From CAZVXI01 sp964631295 (GTDB lineage: Bacteria; Planctomycetota; Phycisphaerae; Phycisphaerales; SM1A02): a DNA stretch of 36,095 bases. Each line of letters starts with the position of its first letter. The stretch's first letter is position 1. The position numbers and the translations under genes were made by a program. The notes beneath the pieces are model-generated. The model saw only the letters and a list, made by a program, of their open reading frames with translations. It had not been told where the DNA came from and did no database searches. Shown here one piece after another: positions 7,401-14,809 of the stretch. The DNA is taken from contig CAZVXI010000012.1 in the NCBI GenBank assembly GCA_964631295.1, positions 1 to 36,095 of the forward strand, read 5' to 3'.

Positions 7401-8153
7401 TCAGGAATCGTTCTTTGCTTCACCAGAGTCAATCGTCTCGGGTGCCGCTGCCGGAGCGACGGACTCAGCTTTGTTCTCAGTCTCAGCCTTGGTCTCGGCT
7501 TTGGCTTCAGCCGGGGCTTTGTCGTCGCCCGATTTTGCCTTGTCGGATGCTGGCTTGTCCTTGCTGGCGTCAGCCGGCGTGCCGTTGGACTTGGACTCGG
7601 CCGCGGCCGGGGCCGCTGTCTGGCTTAAGAAAGCAGTGCCGCGCTCGATCGCCTCTTCGACTTCGGTCTTCTCAAGCGTCACGCCGCGCAACTGCTCGAT
7701 CATGTCTTTCGAGCGAAGTTGGTTCAGCCCATTGATGACGGCCTTGACGAGGTTCTTATCGTTGTTGGATCCGAATGACTTCGTGAGGCAATCCTGGATG
7801 CCGAGCAGTTCAAGCGGCGCGCGGACGGCGGCGCCCGCGATGACACCCGTGCCGGGCGAGGCGGGGAGCAGTCGCACTTCGCAGGAGCCAAAGCGACCGG
7901 TCACTGCATGCGGGATCGTGCGCCCCTGCAGCGGATATCGCTTCATGCGACGGCGGCCTTCCTTCTGAGCCTTCTCAATCGCGGGCGGCACCTGGTTGGC
8001 CTTGCCATACCCAAAGCCGACCGAACCGTGGCGATCACCGACGACAACCAGCGAGCTGAAACTGAAACGCCGGCCACCCTTCACGGTAGCGGCGGTTCGA
8101 TACACGCCGACGGTCGTGGACTCAATTCCACCTTCTTCGAGCATCTCTGCCAT
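7401..8153 (-). CDS. rpsE: 30S ribosomal protein S5 with long acidic tail
   Basis: Small-subunit protein S5, involved in decoding accuracy and mRNA unwinding at the entry channel. The double-stranded RNA-binding half (about 18-82, with VKGGRRFSFSSLVVVGD and GFGYGKA) and the C-terminal half (LLPASPGTGVIAGAAVRAPLELLGIQD) are complete. The product is 250 residues against 165-170 usually; the excess is a low-complexity Ala/Lys/Glu/Asp tail at about 177-250. AAGGTG precedes the ATG by seven bases, with a small hairpin just upstream (8170-8186). Confidence 0.96.
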   Translation of the reverse strand: MAEMLEEGGIESTTVGVYRTAATVKGGRRFSFSSLVVVGDRHGSVGFGYGKANQVPPAIEKAQKEGRRRMKRYPLQGRTIPHAVTGRFGSCEVRLLPASPGTGVIAGAAVRAPLELLGIQDCLTKSFGSNNDKNLVKAVINGLNQLRSKDMIEQLRGVTLEKTEVEEAIERGTAFLSQTAAPAAAESKSNGTPADASKDKPASDKAKSGDDKAPAEAKAETKAETENKAESVAPAAAPETIDSGEAKNDS

Positions 8154-8169
8154 GCTTGGACACCTTCAT

Positions 8170-8186
8170 CGCCACGTGGCGTGGCG
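8170..8186 (-). promoter_or_regulatory. Hairpin before the rpsE ribosome binding site
   Basis: CGCCAC/GTGGCG perfect six-base-pair stem with a five-base loop, three bases upstream of the AAGGTG of rpsE (8161-8166). Confidence 0.4.
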
Positions 8187-8197
8187 GACTACTCCAG

Positions 8198-8560
8198 TTA
8201 AAACTTCAACCCGCCTTCGCGGGCGGCATCTGCGAGTGCTTTTACCCGGCCATGATACCTGTACCCGTTGCGATCAAACACGATTCGATCGCAGCCGGCT
8301 TCCCTGGCTCGCTCCGCGAGCCGCTTGCCAACTTCCGACGCCGCCTCACAGTTCCCGCCGTGCTCGACCTTGATTTCCTTTTCTTCAGTCGAAGCCGAGA
8401 CGACCGTCTTGCCTGCAAGATCATCCACGAGCTGCGCATAGATATTGCGGTTACTGCGATAGATCGTAAGCCGCGGCTGCGACTGCTGGCCGCGGATCTT
8501 TTTGCGCAGGCCGCGTCGTCGGCGTCGGCGTCGGGTGATTCTTTCTTTCACGCGTTTCAT
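8198..8560 (-). CDS. rplR: 50S ribosomal protein L18
   Basis: 5S rRNA-binding protein L18, 120 residues, typical length. The very basic N-terminus (KERITRRRRRRRGLRKKIRG) precedes RPRLTIYRSNRNIYAQLVDD-type core residues, and the C-terminus FDRNGYRYHGRVKALADAAREGGL is diagnostic. GAGG is about eleven bases before the ATG. It lies between rplF and rpsE in the standard order. Confidence 0.96.
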   Translation of the reverse strand: MKRVKERITRRRRRRRGLRKKIRGQQSQPRLTIYRSNRNIYAQLVDDLAGKTVVSASTEEKEIKVEHGGNCEAASEVGKRLAERAREAGCDRIVFDRNGYRYHGRVKALADAAREGGLKF

Positions 8561-8590
8561 GACGTGTCAATCCTCGTTCAAATCAATGCG

Positions 8591-9148
8591 TTACGAACCG
8601 AACGCCTTGCCCTGCTTGCGCATGATGATTTCATCGATGTACTTGATGCCCTTGCCGTTGTATGGCTCAGGCGGGCGCTTCGACCGGACATCCGCCGCGA
8701 ACTGCCCCACAGCCTGTTTGTCCGGGCCGGTGATCGTGACCGTCTGCCCTTCAATCGCGAACTCGACGCTTTCCGGCGGTGTCATATCAACGGGGTGACA
8801 GAAGCCGATATTCAACTGCAACTGCTTGCCCATCGCCTTTGCATTCCAGCCCACGCCGATGATTTCGAGTTTCTTTTCGTACCCCTGCGTGACACCGGTA
8901 ATCAGGTTCTGAATCCGCGAGCGGGTCGTTCCCCAATATGCGCGATCCTGACGCGACGCCATGCGGTGTTCCGGAATCGAACAGATGATGGCAGCTTCGC
9001 CTTCATCCCAGGCGACATCGACATCGTGGCGATAAGTGAAGGACATCTTGCCCTTCGAGCCTTCGACATTGATGGTGCGCTTGGAGGTGTCAAGGTTGAC
9101 CTTGACCCCGCTGGGCACACTGATTGGTTTCTTTCCAATGCGTGACAT
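8591..9148 (-). CDS. rplF: 50S ribosomal protein L6
   Basis: Large-subunit protein L6 near the factor-binding site, 185 residues with two related alpha/beta halves. MSRIGKKPISVPSGVKV opens it, GYEKKLEIIGVGW marks the start of the second half, and TGPDKQAVGQFAADVRSKRPPEPYNGKGI is the family C-terminal signature. GGAG with a nine-base spacer precedes the ATG, and a GC hairpin lies directly against that site. Confidence 0.97.
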   Translation of the reverse strand: MSRIGKKPISVPSGVKVNLDTSKRTINVEGSKGKMSFTYRHDVDVAWDEGEAAIICSIPEHRMASRQDRAYWGTTRSRIQNLITGVTQGYEKKLEIIGVGWNAKAMGKQLQLNIGFCHPVDMTPPESVEFAIEGQTVTITGPDKQAVGQFAADVRSKRPPEPYNGKGIKYIDEIIMRKQGKAFGS

Positions 9149-9161
9149 GTTTCACTGCTCC

Positions 9162-9175
9162 GCCCGCGGTCGGGC
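9162..9175 (-). promoter_or_regulatory. Hairpin abutting the rplF ribosome binding site
   Basis: GCCCG/CGGGC stem with a four-base loop. On the mRNA its 3' arm is followed with no gap by the GGAG of rplF (9158-9161). Confidence 0.45.
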
Positions 9176-9201
9176 TGTGCGTTGCCGTCTGATCCTTATG
9201 G

Positions 9202-9600
9202 TCAGGTGACTGTTGCGATGATCTCGCCTCCGACACTCTTATCGCGGCATGCCCGATCGCTCAGCACTCCCTGGCTGGTTGATACGATGGCAATCCCCAG
9301 ACCCTGCATCGGGCGCGGAAGATCCTGCACAGACGAGTACACCCGACACCCGGGGCGCGACTCGCGATCAATCGTATTGATGATCTGCTCGCCTCGCGGG
9401 CCGTATTTGAGATCGACTTCGATGTACTGGTACGACCCGGTCTGCACCGGTTCGAACCCATTGATAAACCCCTCATCGCGCAGCACTGCAAGCACCCCGC
9501 GATTGAGTTTGTTGTCCAGGCAGCGGACACGACGCGCGTGATTGCGCACTGCGTTCCGAACGCGTGTGAGCATGTCCGATGTGAGGTCGTTCTGCGACAT
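9202..9600 (-). CDS. rpsH: 30S ribosomal protein S8
   Basis: Primary 16S rRNA-binding protein S8, 132 residues. DMLTRVRNA near the N-terminus and the C-terminal pattern GLGIAIVSTSQGVLSDRACRD with GGEIIATV are characteristic. The ATG at 9600 is chosen because MSQNDLTSDMLTRVRNA matches the family and GGAG lies six bases upstream; the frame open to 9654 would overlap rpsN. In E. coli S8 represses the spc operon at the rplE site; here a hairpin lies just before rpsH itself. Confidence 0.96.
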   Translation of the reverse strand: MSQNDLTSDMLTRVRNAVRNHARRVRCLDNKLNRGVLAVLRDEGFINGFEPVQTGSYQYIEVDLKYGPRGEQIINTIDRESRPGCRVYSSVQDLPRPMQGLGIAIVSTSQGVLSDRACRDKSVGGEIIATVT

Positions 9601-9617
9601 TGCTGTCTCCGAATCAG

Positions 9618-9635
9618 CGTGGCAGCATCGCCACG
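9618..9635 (-). promoter_or_regulatory. Hairpin before the rpsH ribosome binding site
   Basis: CGTGGC/GCCACG perfect six-base-pair stem with a six-base loop, seven bases upstream of the GGAG of rpsH (9607-9610). Confidence 0.4.
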
Positions 9636-9647
9636 ACTGTGATCTGC

Positions 9648-9833
9648 TTACCAACTGGCCTTCCGCATCCCGGGAATTTTGCCCTGCAACGCGAGTTCGC
9701 GCAGCATGATTCGGCTGATGCCGAACTTTCGGTAATAGCCGCGCGCCCGCCCGGTGATCGCACAGCGATTCACCTTGCGAGTCGAGTACTTGGGCTTTTT
9801 GTCCATCCTGGCGAAGACGCGTTTGCTTGCCAT
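9648..9833 (-). CDS. rpsN: 30S ribosomal protein S14, short zinc-free form
   Basis: Short S14 (61 residues), the length of the zinc-ribbon type. The core YYRKFGISRIMLRELALQG and end GKIPGMRKASW match that type. Of its four zinc cysteines only one is left: NRCAITG where NRCxxCG is expected, and ISRIM where LCRIC is expected. This is therefore the C-minus version of the short S14. AAGGA with a five-base spacer precedes the ATG, and a hairpin lies directly against it. Confidence 0.95.
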   Translation of the reverse strand: MASKRVFARMDKKPKYSTRKVNRCAITGRARGYYRKFGISRIMLRELALQGKIPGMRKASW

Positions 9834-9843
9834 GTCAATCCTT

Positions 9844-9856
9844 CCGTTTTGAACGG
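9844..9856 (-). promoter_or_regulatory. Hairpin abutting the rpsN ribosome binding site
   Basis: CCGTT/AACGG stem with a three-base loop, immediately next to the AAGGA of rpsN (9839-9843) with no gap. Confidence 0.4.
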
Positions 9857-9878
9857 TTCATTCGTTACGAGTGACGGC

Positions 9879-10478
9879 TTACGCCGCCCCTTTCTTGTCC
9901 TGTCCCTCTTCACGCTTGAACGGCATTCCCAGTTCCTGCAGCACGAAGCGGCTCATCTCCGGGTTGGAGTTCTCGAACACGATGTTGATGTTCATCCCGT
10001 GCGTGAACGAGATGCTCGACGTGTCGATCTCCGGCCAGACCGCCTGTTCCACAAGCCCGAGCGAGTAGTTGCCCTGCTTGTCGAACGCGTTCGTCCGCAG
10101 ACCCTGGAAGTCCTTGATACGCGGCGTGGCGAGATTCATCAGCCGGTCGAGGAAGCTCCACATGCGTTCCCGACGAAGCGTGACCATGAATCCCGAGGGC
10201 GCACCCTCGCGTACCTTGAAGTTCGCCACCGAAATCTTCGCGTTCACCATCACTGGCTTCTGCCCGGTGATCGTGGACAGCGTACTTACCACGGTGTCGC
10301 GAATATCGGGCTTGAGTTTCTGGTTCTCAAGGAACCGACCAACGCCGCAGTTCACCACCACCTTCACGATGCGTGGCACCTGGTGCGGGTTCTTCAGCTC
10401 GAACTTCTCTTTGGCCTTCACGAAGACTTCCTCGCGATAGGTCTTTTCCAGTCCTGTTGGTTGACGTGTCGCAACCAT
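9879..10478 (-). CDS. rplE: 50S ribosomal protein L5
   Basis: 5S rRNA-binding protein L5, 199 residues, slightly longer than the usual 180. VPRIVKVVVNCGVG, TGQKPVMVNAKISVANFKVREG and the RIKDFQGLRTNAFDKQGNYSLG segment are all diagnostic. GGAG with a seven-base spacer precedes the ATG. A short Lys/Glu-rich tail closes it. It follows rplX by 35 bases, and that gap holds a small hairpin. Confidence 0.97.
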   Translation of the reverse strand: MVATRQPTGLEKTYREEVFVKAKEKFELKNPHQVPRIVKVVVNCGVGRFLENQKLKPDIRDTVVSTLSTITGQKPVMVNAKISVANFKVREGAPSGFMVTLRRERMWSFLDRLMNLATPRIKDFQGLRTNAFDKQGNYSLGLVEQAVWPEIDTSSISFTHGMNINIVFENSNPEMSRFVLQELGMPFKREEGQDKKGAA

Positions 10479-10491
10479 ATTTCAACTCCAA

Positions 10492-10502
10492 GCCCAGCGG
10501 GC
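10492..10502 (-). promoter_or_regulatory. Hairpin before the rplE ribosome binding site
   Basis: GCCC/GGGC stem with a three-base loop, two bases upstream of the GGAG of rplE (10486-10489). The stem can lengthen by an AA/TT pair with one bulge. In E. coli S8 binds at this gene junction, but I see no clear S8 site. Confidence 0.3.
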
Positions 10503-10513
10503 CTTCGATACTC

Positions 10514-10843
10514 TTACTTCCTGCCCCGAAGCGTGTGCAGAACTTCACCGTTGCGTGCCGCGACGCGAACCTTCGTGCCATCTTCGCGCTTCTCAAAGCG
10601 GACGCGCGTCGGCTTGCCGTCCACCACCGGACTCACATTGCTGATGTGAATCGGCATCTCTTTGCGAAGCAGGCCGCCCTTGGGGTTCTGCTGCGTCGGT
10701 TTGAGATGCTTGGTACGCATGTTCACGCCCTGCACCAGCACGCGGTTGTCCTTCGGGAAGACGCGCAATACCTCAGCCACTTTGCCACGATCGTTGCCCG
10801 CGGTCACCATCACCATTTCGCCCTTGCAAACATGCATGGCCAT
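10514..10843 (-). CDS. rplX: 50S ribosomal protein L24
   Basis: Assembly-initiator protein L24, 109 residues. The KOW motif lies near the start (GEMVMVTAGNDRGKVAEVLR) and VQGVNMRTKHLKPTQQNPKGG is the family core. The ATG at 10843 is preferred over the GTG at 10846: GGAGG lies seven bases upstream. The ATG shares its A with the rplN stop codon in TGATG, so translation is probably coupled to rplN. Confidence 0.96.
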   Translation of the reverse strand: MAMHVCKGEMVMVTAGNDRGKVAEVLRVFPKDNRVLVQGVNMRTKHLKPTQQNPKGGLLRKEMPIHISNVSPVVDGKPTRVRFEKREDGTKVRVAARNGEVLHTLRGRK

Positions 10844-11229
10844 CACACAACCTCCGATGCAAGGGAGACAATCTTCATGTAGTTCTTCTCACGCAGTTCA
10901 CGAGCAACCGCGCCGAAGATACGTGTTCCACGCGGGTTGCCGCCATCGTCAATGAGCACACACGCGTTGGAATCAAAGCGAACATACGAGCCGTCATCGC
11001 GGCGGGTGGCGTACTTCGTGCGGACGATCACCGCGCGACACTGGTCACCCGACTTGATGTCGGAGTTGGGCAGCGACTTCTTGACCGCGCACACGACCCG
11101 GTCGCCGACGCCAGCCGTGCGGCGGGTGTACTTTCCGCGCGCGGTGGAGCCACCCAGCACGCCGATCACCTGCACGATCTTGGCGCCGCTGTTGTCCGCC
11201 ACATCCAGTCTGCTTTCCTTCTGAATCAT
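10843..11229 (-). CDS. rplN: 50S ribosomal protein L14
   Basis: Large-subunit protein L14 at the subunit interface, 128 residues. MIQKESRLDVADNSGAK is the standard N-terminus and fixes the start at 11229, with AGGAA nine bases upstream; the open frame to 11373 overlaps rpsQ and is rejected. VKKSLPNSDIKSGD, FDSNACVLID and GTRIFGAVARELRE are family hallmarks. It ends in the TGATG overlap with rplX. Confidence 0.97.
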   Translation of the reverse strand: MIQKESRLDVADNSGAKIVQVIGVLGGSTARGKYTRRTAGVGDRVVCAVKKSLPNSDIKSGDQCRAVIVRTKYATRRDDGSYVRFDSNACVLIDDGGNPRGTRIFGAVARELREKNYMKIVSLASEVV

Positions 11230-11245
11230 CGCTGATCGTTCCTGG

Positions 11246-11536
11246 TCAGGCTTGCACCTGTTCGGCTGCGGGCTCGACCACGCGGACGAGCACCCAACTC
11301 TTGGTCTTCGAGACAGGCCGACACTCGGCAATCTCAACGCGGTCGCCGTGGGAAGACACATTGACTTCATCATGAACGTGCAGCACCGTTCGACGACGCA
11401 GATACTTGCCGTACTTCGGGTGTTTCACGCTGTACTTCACAGCGACCTTGCGCGTCTTGTCGCGCTTGTCGGACTGCACAATGCCCATCCGGCGTGGTGC
11501 GTTGTCCGGAATATTAACTTCATTCAGGTGACTCAC
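11246..11536 (-). CDS. rpsQ: 30S ribosomal protein S17
   Basis: Early-assembling 16S rRNA-binding protein S17, 96 residues. MGIVQSDKRDKT, VKHPKYGKYLRRRT, HVHDE and CRPVSKTKSWVLVRVVE are diagnostic. The start is GTG at 11536 with AAAGG about nine bases upstream; a later ATG at residue 17 would cut into the usual N-terminal strand. The gap to rpmC is 15 bases. Confidence 0.95.
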   Translation of the reverse strand: MSHLNEVNIPDNAPRRMGIVQSDKRDKTRKVAVKYSVKHPKYGKYLRRRTVLHVHDEVNVSSHGDRVEIAECRPVSKTKSWVLVRVVEPAAEQVQA

Positions 11537-11551
11537 GCGGTCCGACCTTTC

Positions 11552-11770
11552 TTACGACGCTGCTGCTTCGGTCTCATCAACCTTGGCCCGGCGCACATTC
11601 TTTTCCGTGAGCAGTCGGGCAATGTCCTTGCGGATCTTCCCGAACTGCGATGTATCCTGGATTTTCTCAGTGACTTCCTGCTGCCGAAGCTCGAACAGAC
11701 GGCGGCGCAGTCGATTCACTTCGAAGCCGATCTCTTCCTCACTGAGTTTGTGAACTTCCTTTGCCTTCAT
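11552..11770 (-). CDS. rpmC: 50S ribosomal protein L29
   Basis: Helical hairpin protein L29 at the peptide exit tunnel rim, 72 residues. LSEEEIGFEVNRLRRRLFELR and GKIRKDIARLLTE are the two family helices. GAGAG stands before the ATG. The C-terminus is short and Ala/Glu-rich. Thirteen bases separate it from rplP. Confidence 0.95.
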   Translation of the reverse strand: MKAKEVHKLSEEEIGFEVNRLRRRLFELRQQEVTEKIQDTSQFGKIRKDIARLLTEKNVRRAKVDETEAAAS

Positions 11771-11783
11771 CGCAATCTCTCAA

Positions 11784-12203
11784 TCACACCGCAAGGCGGC
11801 GACCAACAAACCGGCAACGGACCGGCATCTTGTGAGCAATACGTGCCATCGCCTGCTTCGCGACATCTTCCGGAACGCCGGCGATCTCAAAAAGCATCGT
11901 GCCCGGCTTCACACGTGCCGCCCAGTAATCCGTGTCCGCCTTGCCTTTGCCCATGCGCGTTTCCAGCGGCTTCTTCGAGATCGGCTTATCCGGGAACACG
12001 CGGATGAACACTTTCCCCTGACGTCGAAGGAAGTGCTGCGCCGCAATACGGCCGGCCTCAATCTGTCGCGCAGAGACCCAGTGCGCATCCAGCGCCTGCA
12101 AGCCAAACTCGCCGTACGCAACAAAGTTGCCACGAGTGGCGTTGCCCTTGAGTTTGCCGCGCATCTGCTTGCGGAACTTGATTCGTTTTGGCATCCGAGG
12201 CAT
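11784..12203 (-). CDS. rplP: 50S ribosomal protein L16
   Basis: L16, which lies near the peptidyl-transferase centre and the A-site tRNA; 139 residues. KRIKFRKQMRGKLKG, FGLQALDAHWVSARQIEAGR, and the KPLETRMGKGKADTDYW segment are diagnostic. The ATG at 12203 has GAGGAG eight bases upstream; an inner ATG at 12194 is a weaker alternative. Confidence 0.96.
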   Translation of the reverse strand: MPRMPKRIKFRKQMRGKLKGNATRGNFVAYGEFGLQALDAHWVSARQIEAGRIAAQHFLRRQGKVFIRVFPDKPISKKPLETRMGKGKADTDYWAARVKPGTMLFEIAGVPEDVAKQAMARIAHKMPVRCRFVGRRLAV

Positions 12204-12258
12204 CGGATGAACTCCTCATTTCAAGCCGCCGGGTGGCCGACGGAACACAATCAATCAA

Positions 12259-12963
12259 TCAACGGCGACCACGAGCCCTCGCCCGGGCACCTGCTGCCTT
12301 GGAATCCAGTTGCTCTTCTTCACTGTCGGTGTACATGCCCTTGTAGACCCACACCTTGATGCCGATTACGCCGTAGGTTGTCCATGCTGGAATCGATGCG
12401 TAGTCAACGTTTGCCTGCAACGTCGAGAGCGGAATCGATCCGAGACGTGTCGCAAACACGCGCGACATCTCCGCACCACCCAGACGACCGGAAATCTGAA
12501 TGCGAACACCCTTTGCCCCGTTCTGCATAGCAGCCTCGCAGCGTTGCTTGAGCAGACGACGGAAGTTGGCACGCTTCTTCATCTGCTCGGCAATCGCTTC
12601 ACCGATCAGCGTGGCATCCGTATCCGGGTTCTTGATCTCCAGAATCTTGATCGACACCTTGCGGCCGGTCAGAGCCACGAGATCCGACGTCAACCGGTCG
12701 ATCTCAGCGCCCTTCGGGCCAATCACGAGCCCGGGCCGCGCCGTCTTCACGAGGATCGTCAGTTCCTCACGCGTCCGCTCGATGTGAATGTCCGACACGG
12801 CCGCGAACGGTGGCGTGCGATTCAAACGCCTGTCCACATACTTGCGGATCTTGTAATCCTCCACAAGCAGTTCAGCAAACAGCGCCTTCGGAGCGTACCA
12901 CCGCGACTTGTGCGCTTCGGTGATGCCGACTCGGAATCCAAATGGATGGGTCTTCTGTCCCAT
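12259..12963 (-). CDS. rpsC: 30S ribosomal protein S3
   Basis: Small-subunit protein S3 at the mRNA entry, 234 residues. The N-terminal MGQKTHPFGFRVGI is invariant in the family. A KH domain has the GxxG loop as GPKG at 82-85, and the C-terminal domain carries GVRIQISGRLGGAEMSR and VWVYKG. GAGGAA precedes the ATG by nine bases. Only five bases separate it from rplV. The tail is Arg/Ala-rich. Confidence 0.97.
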   Translation of the reverse strand: MGQKTHPFGFRVGITEAHKSRWYAPKALFAELLVEDYKIRKYVDRRLNRTPPFAAVSDIHIERTREELTILVKTARPGLVIGPKGAEIDRLTSDLVALTGRKVSIKILEIKNPDTDATLIGEAIAEQMKKRANFRRLLKQRCEAAMQNGAKGVRIQISGRLGGAEMSRVFATRLGSIPLSTLQANVDYASIPAWTTYGVIGIKVWVYKGMYTDSEEEQLDSKAAGARARARGRR

Positions 12964-12968
12964 ATGCG

Positions 12969-13301
12969 TCAGTTCCTCTCATCCACAGCAACATGGAGAT
13001 GACTGGTGCGCTTGTTGATCGGGTGAGCACGCCCGCGATCCTTCGGACGGAACCGCTTGATCGTCGGGCCTTCATCGACGCGCGCTTCAGACACGACCAG
13101 TTCGTGCACATTCGCGTCAGATTCTTCTGCATTGGCGATTGCGCTCTTGAGGACACCCTTGTAGAACGTCGCTGCGCGCTTCGGAGAAAACTCCAACTGC
13201 GCCATCGCCTGGTCAATCGGCATCCCGCGAATCAGGTCGGCGATCAGCCGCGCCTTCCGCGGAGCAATGCGAGCAAATCGATGGACTGATGTGTAAGCCA
13301 T
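12969..13301 (-). CDS. rplV: 50S ribosomal protein L22
   Basis: L22, which lines the exit tunnel, 110 residues, the usual length. RIAPRKARLIADLIRGMPID, SAIANAEE and VDEGPTIKRFRPKDRGRAHPI are diagnostic. The ATG at 13301 is preferred over an upstream in-frame GTG at 13322 because the family starts at this point and GCAGGT lies just before it. The tunnel-loop region shows no obvious insertion. Confidence 0.95.
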   Translation of the reverse strand: MAYTSVHRFARIAPRKARLIADLIRGMPIDQAMAQLEFSPKRAATFYKGVLKSAIANAEESDANVHELVVSEARVDEGPTIKRFRPKDRGRAHPINKRTSHLHVAVDERN

Positions 13302-13326
13302 AACTGTACCTGCTCTCAGCACCGCA

Positions 13327-13608
13327 TCAGCGGCTTCTGATGCCTTCCTTCTTGTTCGTGTGCCCGCGGAATGTTCGCGTGGCAGAGAACTCGCCGAGTT
13401 TGTGGCCGACCATGTCCTCAGTTACAAACACGTCATTGAACGAACGGCCGTTATGAACCTGGAACGTCACGCCGACGAATTCCGGAACAATCGTGCACGC
13501 CCGAGCCCACGTCCGGATCGGACGCCGCGCACCGGATTCCTGTTGCTGCATCACTTTGTGATACAACTTCTCATCAACGAACGGACCTTTCTTCAGTGAT
13601 CGCGACAT
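13327..13608 (-). CDS. rpsS: 30S ribosomal protein S19
   Basis: Small-subunit head protein S19, 93 residues. MSRSLKKGPFVDEKL, RTWARACTIVPEFVGVTFQVHNGRSF-type core residues and EDMVGHKLGEFSATRTFRGH are the family signature. TAGGAA lies nine bases before the ATG. It is 21 bases downstream of rplB. Confidence 0.97.
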   Translation of the reverse strand: MSRSLKKGPFVDEKLYHKVMQQQESGARRPIRTWARACTIVPEFVGVTFQVHNGRSFNDVFVTEDMVGHKLGEFSATRTFRGHTNKKEGIRSR

Positions 13609-13629
13609 CTGTTGCAGTTCCTATCGATC

Positions 13630-14484
13630 TCAGAGTTTCAACTGTCCGTAACGCTTGCTCTTGCGCCGACGCAGGATGCGGGCATCCGTCCACTTGCCGT
13701 ACCGACGCGTACGCCCACCCTTCGACTTCACACCCGTCGCGCTTGCAGGTTCACGGCCACTCTTGGAGCGACCTTCACCACCACCAAGCGGGTGACATGC
13801 GTGGTCCTTGGCGACGCCGCGAACCTTCGGTTTGCGTCCGCGCCAGCGATTGCGACCCGCCTTGCCGAGCTTCACGTTCTGGTGATCGCTGTTGCCGATC
13901 GCTCCGATGGTTGCCCGACACTCGATTGACACTTGCCGAATCTCTCCGCTCGGCAGAACCAGTGTCGCCCAGCGGCCTTCACGGTTGGTCAGCCGAGCAC
14001 CGTTTCCAGCCGAGCGACACAACTTTCCGCCCTTGCCCGGCTCAAACTCAATATTGTGCACCGTGAGACCGGTCGGGATGTGCTTGAGCGGCATGCAGTT
14101 GCCGACGTTCGGCTCGATGTGCTCTTTGGAACTCGCAACCGTCGCGCCATCCTTGAGTCCCCTGGGCGCGAGGATGTATCGCCGCGTTCCATCTTCGTAC
14201 TCGAGCAGGGCAATGTGACAGGACCGGTTCGGGTCGTACTCGATTCCAATGACCGTCGCGGTCACATCGTCCTTGCAGCGCTTGAAATCAATCACACGAT
14301 AGCGCCGCTTGTGCCCGCCGCCACGGCCGCGCACGGTCACCTTGCCCTGGTTGTTACGACCGCCGGATTTCTTCAGCGGACGCAGCAGGGATTTTTCCGG
14401 CTGCTTCTTGGTCACCTCGATGTGGAGGTTGACCGACGCGTTTCGCCGGGCATTGGTGATAGGTTTGTAGACTCGAATCGCCAT
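13630..14484 (-). CDS. rplB: 50S ribosomal protein L2
   Basis: L2, required for subunit association and peptidyl-transferase activity, 284 residues. It begins MAIRVYKPITNARRN. Family blocks GRNNQGKVTVRGRGGGHKR and EFEPGKGGKLCRSAGNGA are present. The catalytic-site loop reads CHPLGGGEGRS (His231), where many bacteria have DHPHGGGEGR, so one of the two histidines is Leu; such forms are known elsewhere. AAGG precedes the ATG by about ten bases, with a GC hairpin further upstream. Confidence 0.97.
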   Translation of the reverse strand: MAIRVYKPITNARRNASVNLHIEVTKKQPEKSLLRPLKKSGGRNNQGKVTVRGRGGGHKRRYRVIDFKRCKDDVTATVIGIEYDPNRSCHIALLEYEDGTRRYILAPRGLKDGATVASSKEHIEPNVGNCMPLKHIPTGLTVHNIEFEPGKGGKLCRSAGNGARLTNREGRWATLVLPSGEIRQVSIECRATIGAIGNSDHQNVKLGKAGRNRWRGRKPKVRGVAKDHACHPLGGGEGRSKSGREPASATGVKSKGGRTRRYGKWTDARILRRRKSKRYGQLKL

Positions 14485-14504
14485 GGCTTTATGCCTTCGT
14501 AACT

Positions 14505-14523
14505 CGCGCTGACAACCAGCGCG
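14505..14523 (-). promoter_or_regulatory. Hairpin before the rplB ribosome binding site
   Basis: CGCGCTG/CAGCGCG perfect seven-base-pair stem with a five-base loop in the 46-base rplW-rplB gap, seven bases upstream of the AAGG of rplB (14494-14497). No T-run follows. Confidence 0.5.
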
Positions 14524-14530
14524 TCATGAA

Positions 14531-14809
14531 TCAGAACAGATCGATGCGGTCCTCCGGATGCACCTTGACAATCGCCCGCTTGTGGGGCTTGGTCCGCCAG
14601 TAACCGAAGCGATTCCGCTTCATCTGGCCCTTGCGAACCTGCGTTGCCACGCCCGTTACGCGCACGCCGTACAGGTCCTCGATCGCCGCCTTGATCTGCG
14701 GCTTCGATGCGCGTCGATCCACCCGGAACGTGTACCGGTTGTGCTCCGATGACTGGAACGTGCCTTTTTCCGTCACAAGCGGCTTGAGAATGACTTGGGT
14801 GGACTCCAT
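14531..14809 (-). CDS. rplW: 50S ribosomal protein L23
   Basis: L23 at the tunnel exit, the docking site for trigger factor and SRP; 92 residues. VILKPLVTEKG at the start, YTFRVDRRASKPQIKAAIEDLYGVRV and the basic Trp-Arg loop GYWRTKPHKRAIVKV are diagnostic. The ATG at 14809 has AAGGAGG seven bases upstream and shares its A with the rplD stop (TGATG), implying translational coupling. The GTG just before it is not needed. Confidence 0.96.
   Translation of the reverse strand: MESTQVILKPLVTEKGTFQSSEHNRYTFRVDRRASKPQIKAAIEDLYGVRVTGVATQVRKGQMKRNRFGYWRTKPHKRAIVKVHPEDRIDLF

Noticed and set aside
12246..12260. Short AATC tandem repeat near the rpsC stop
   Set aside because: Only about three units; no sign of phase-variation function.
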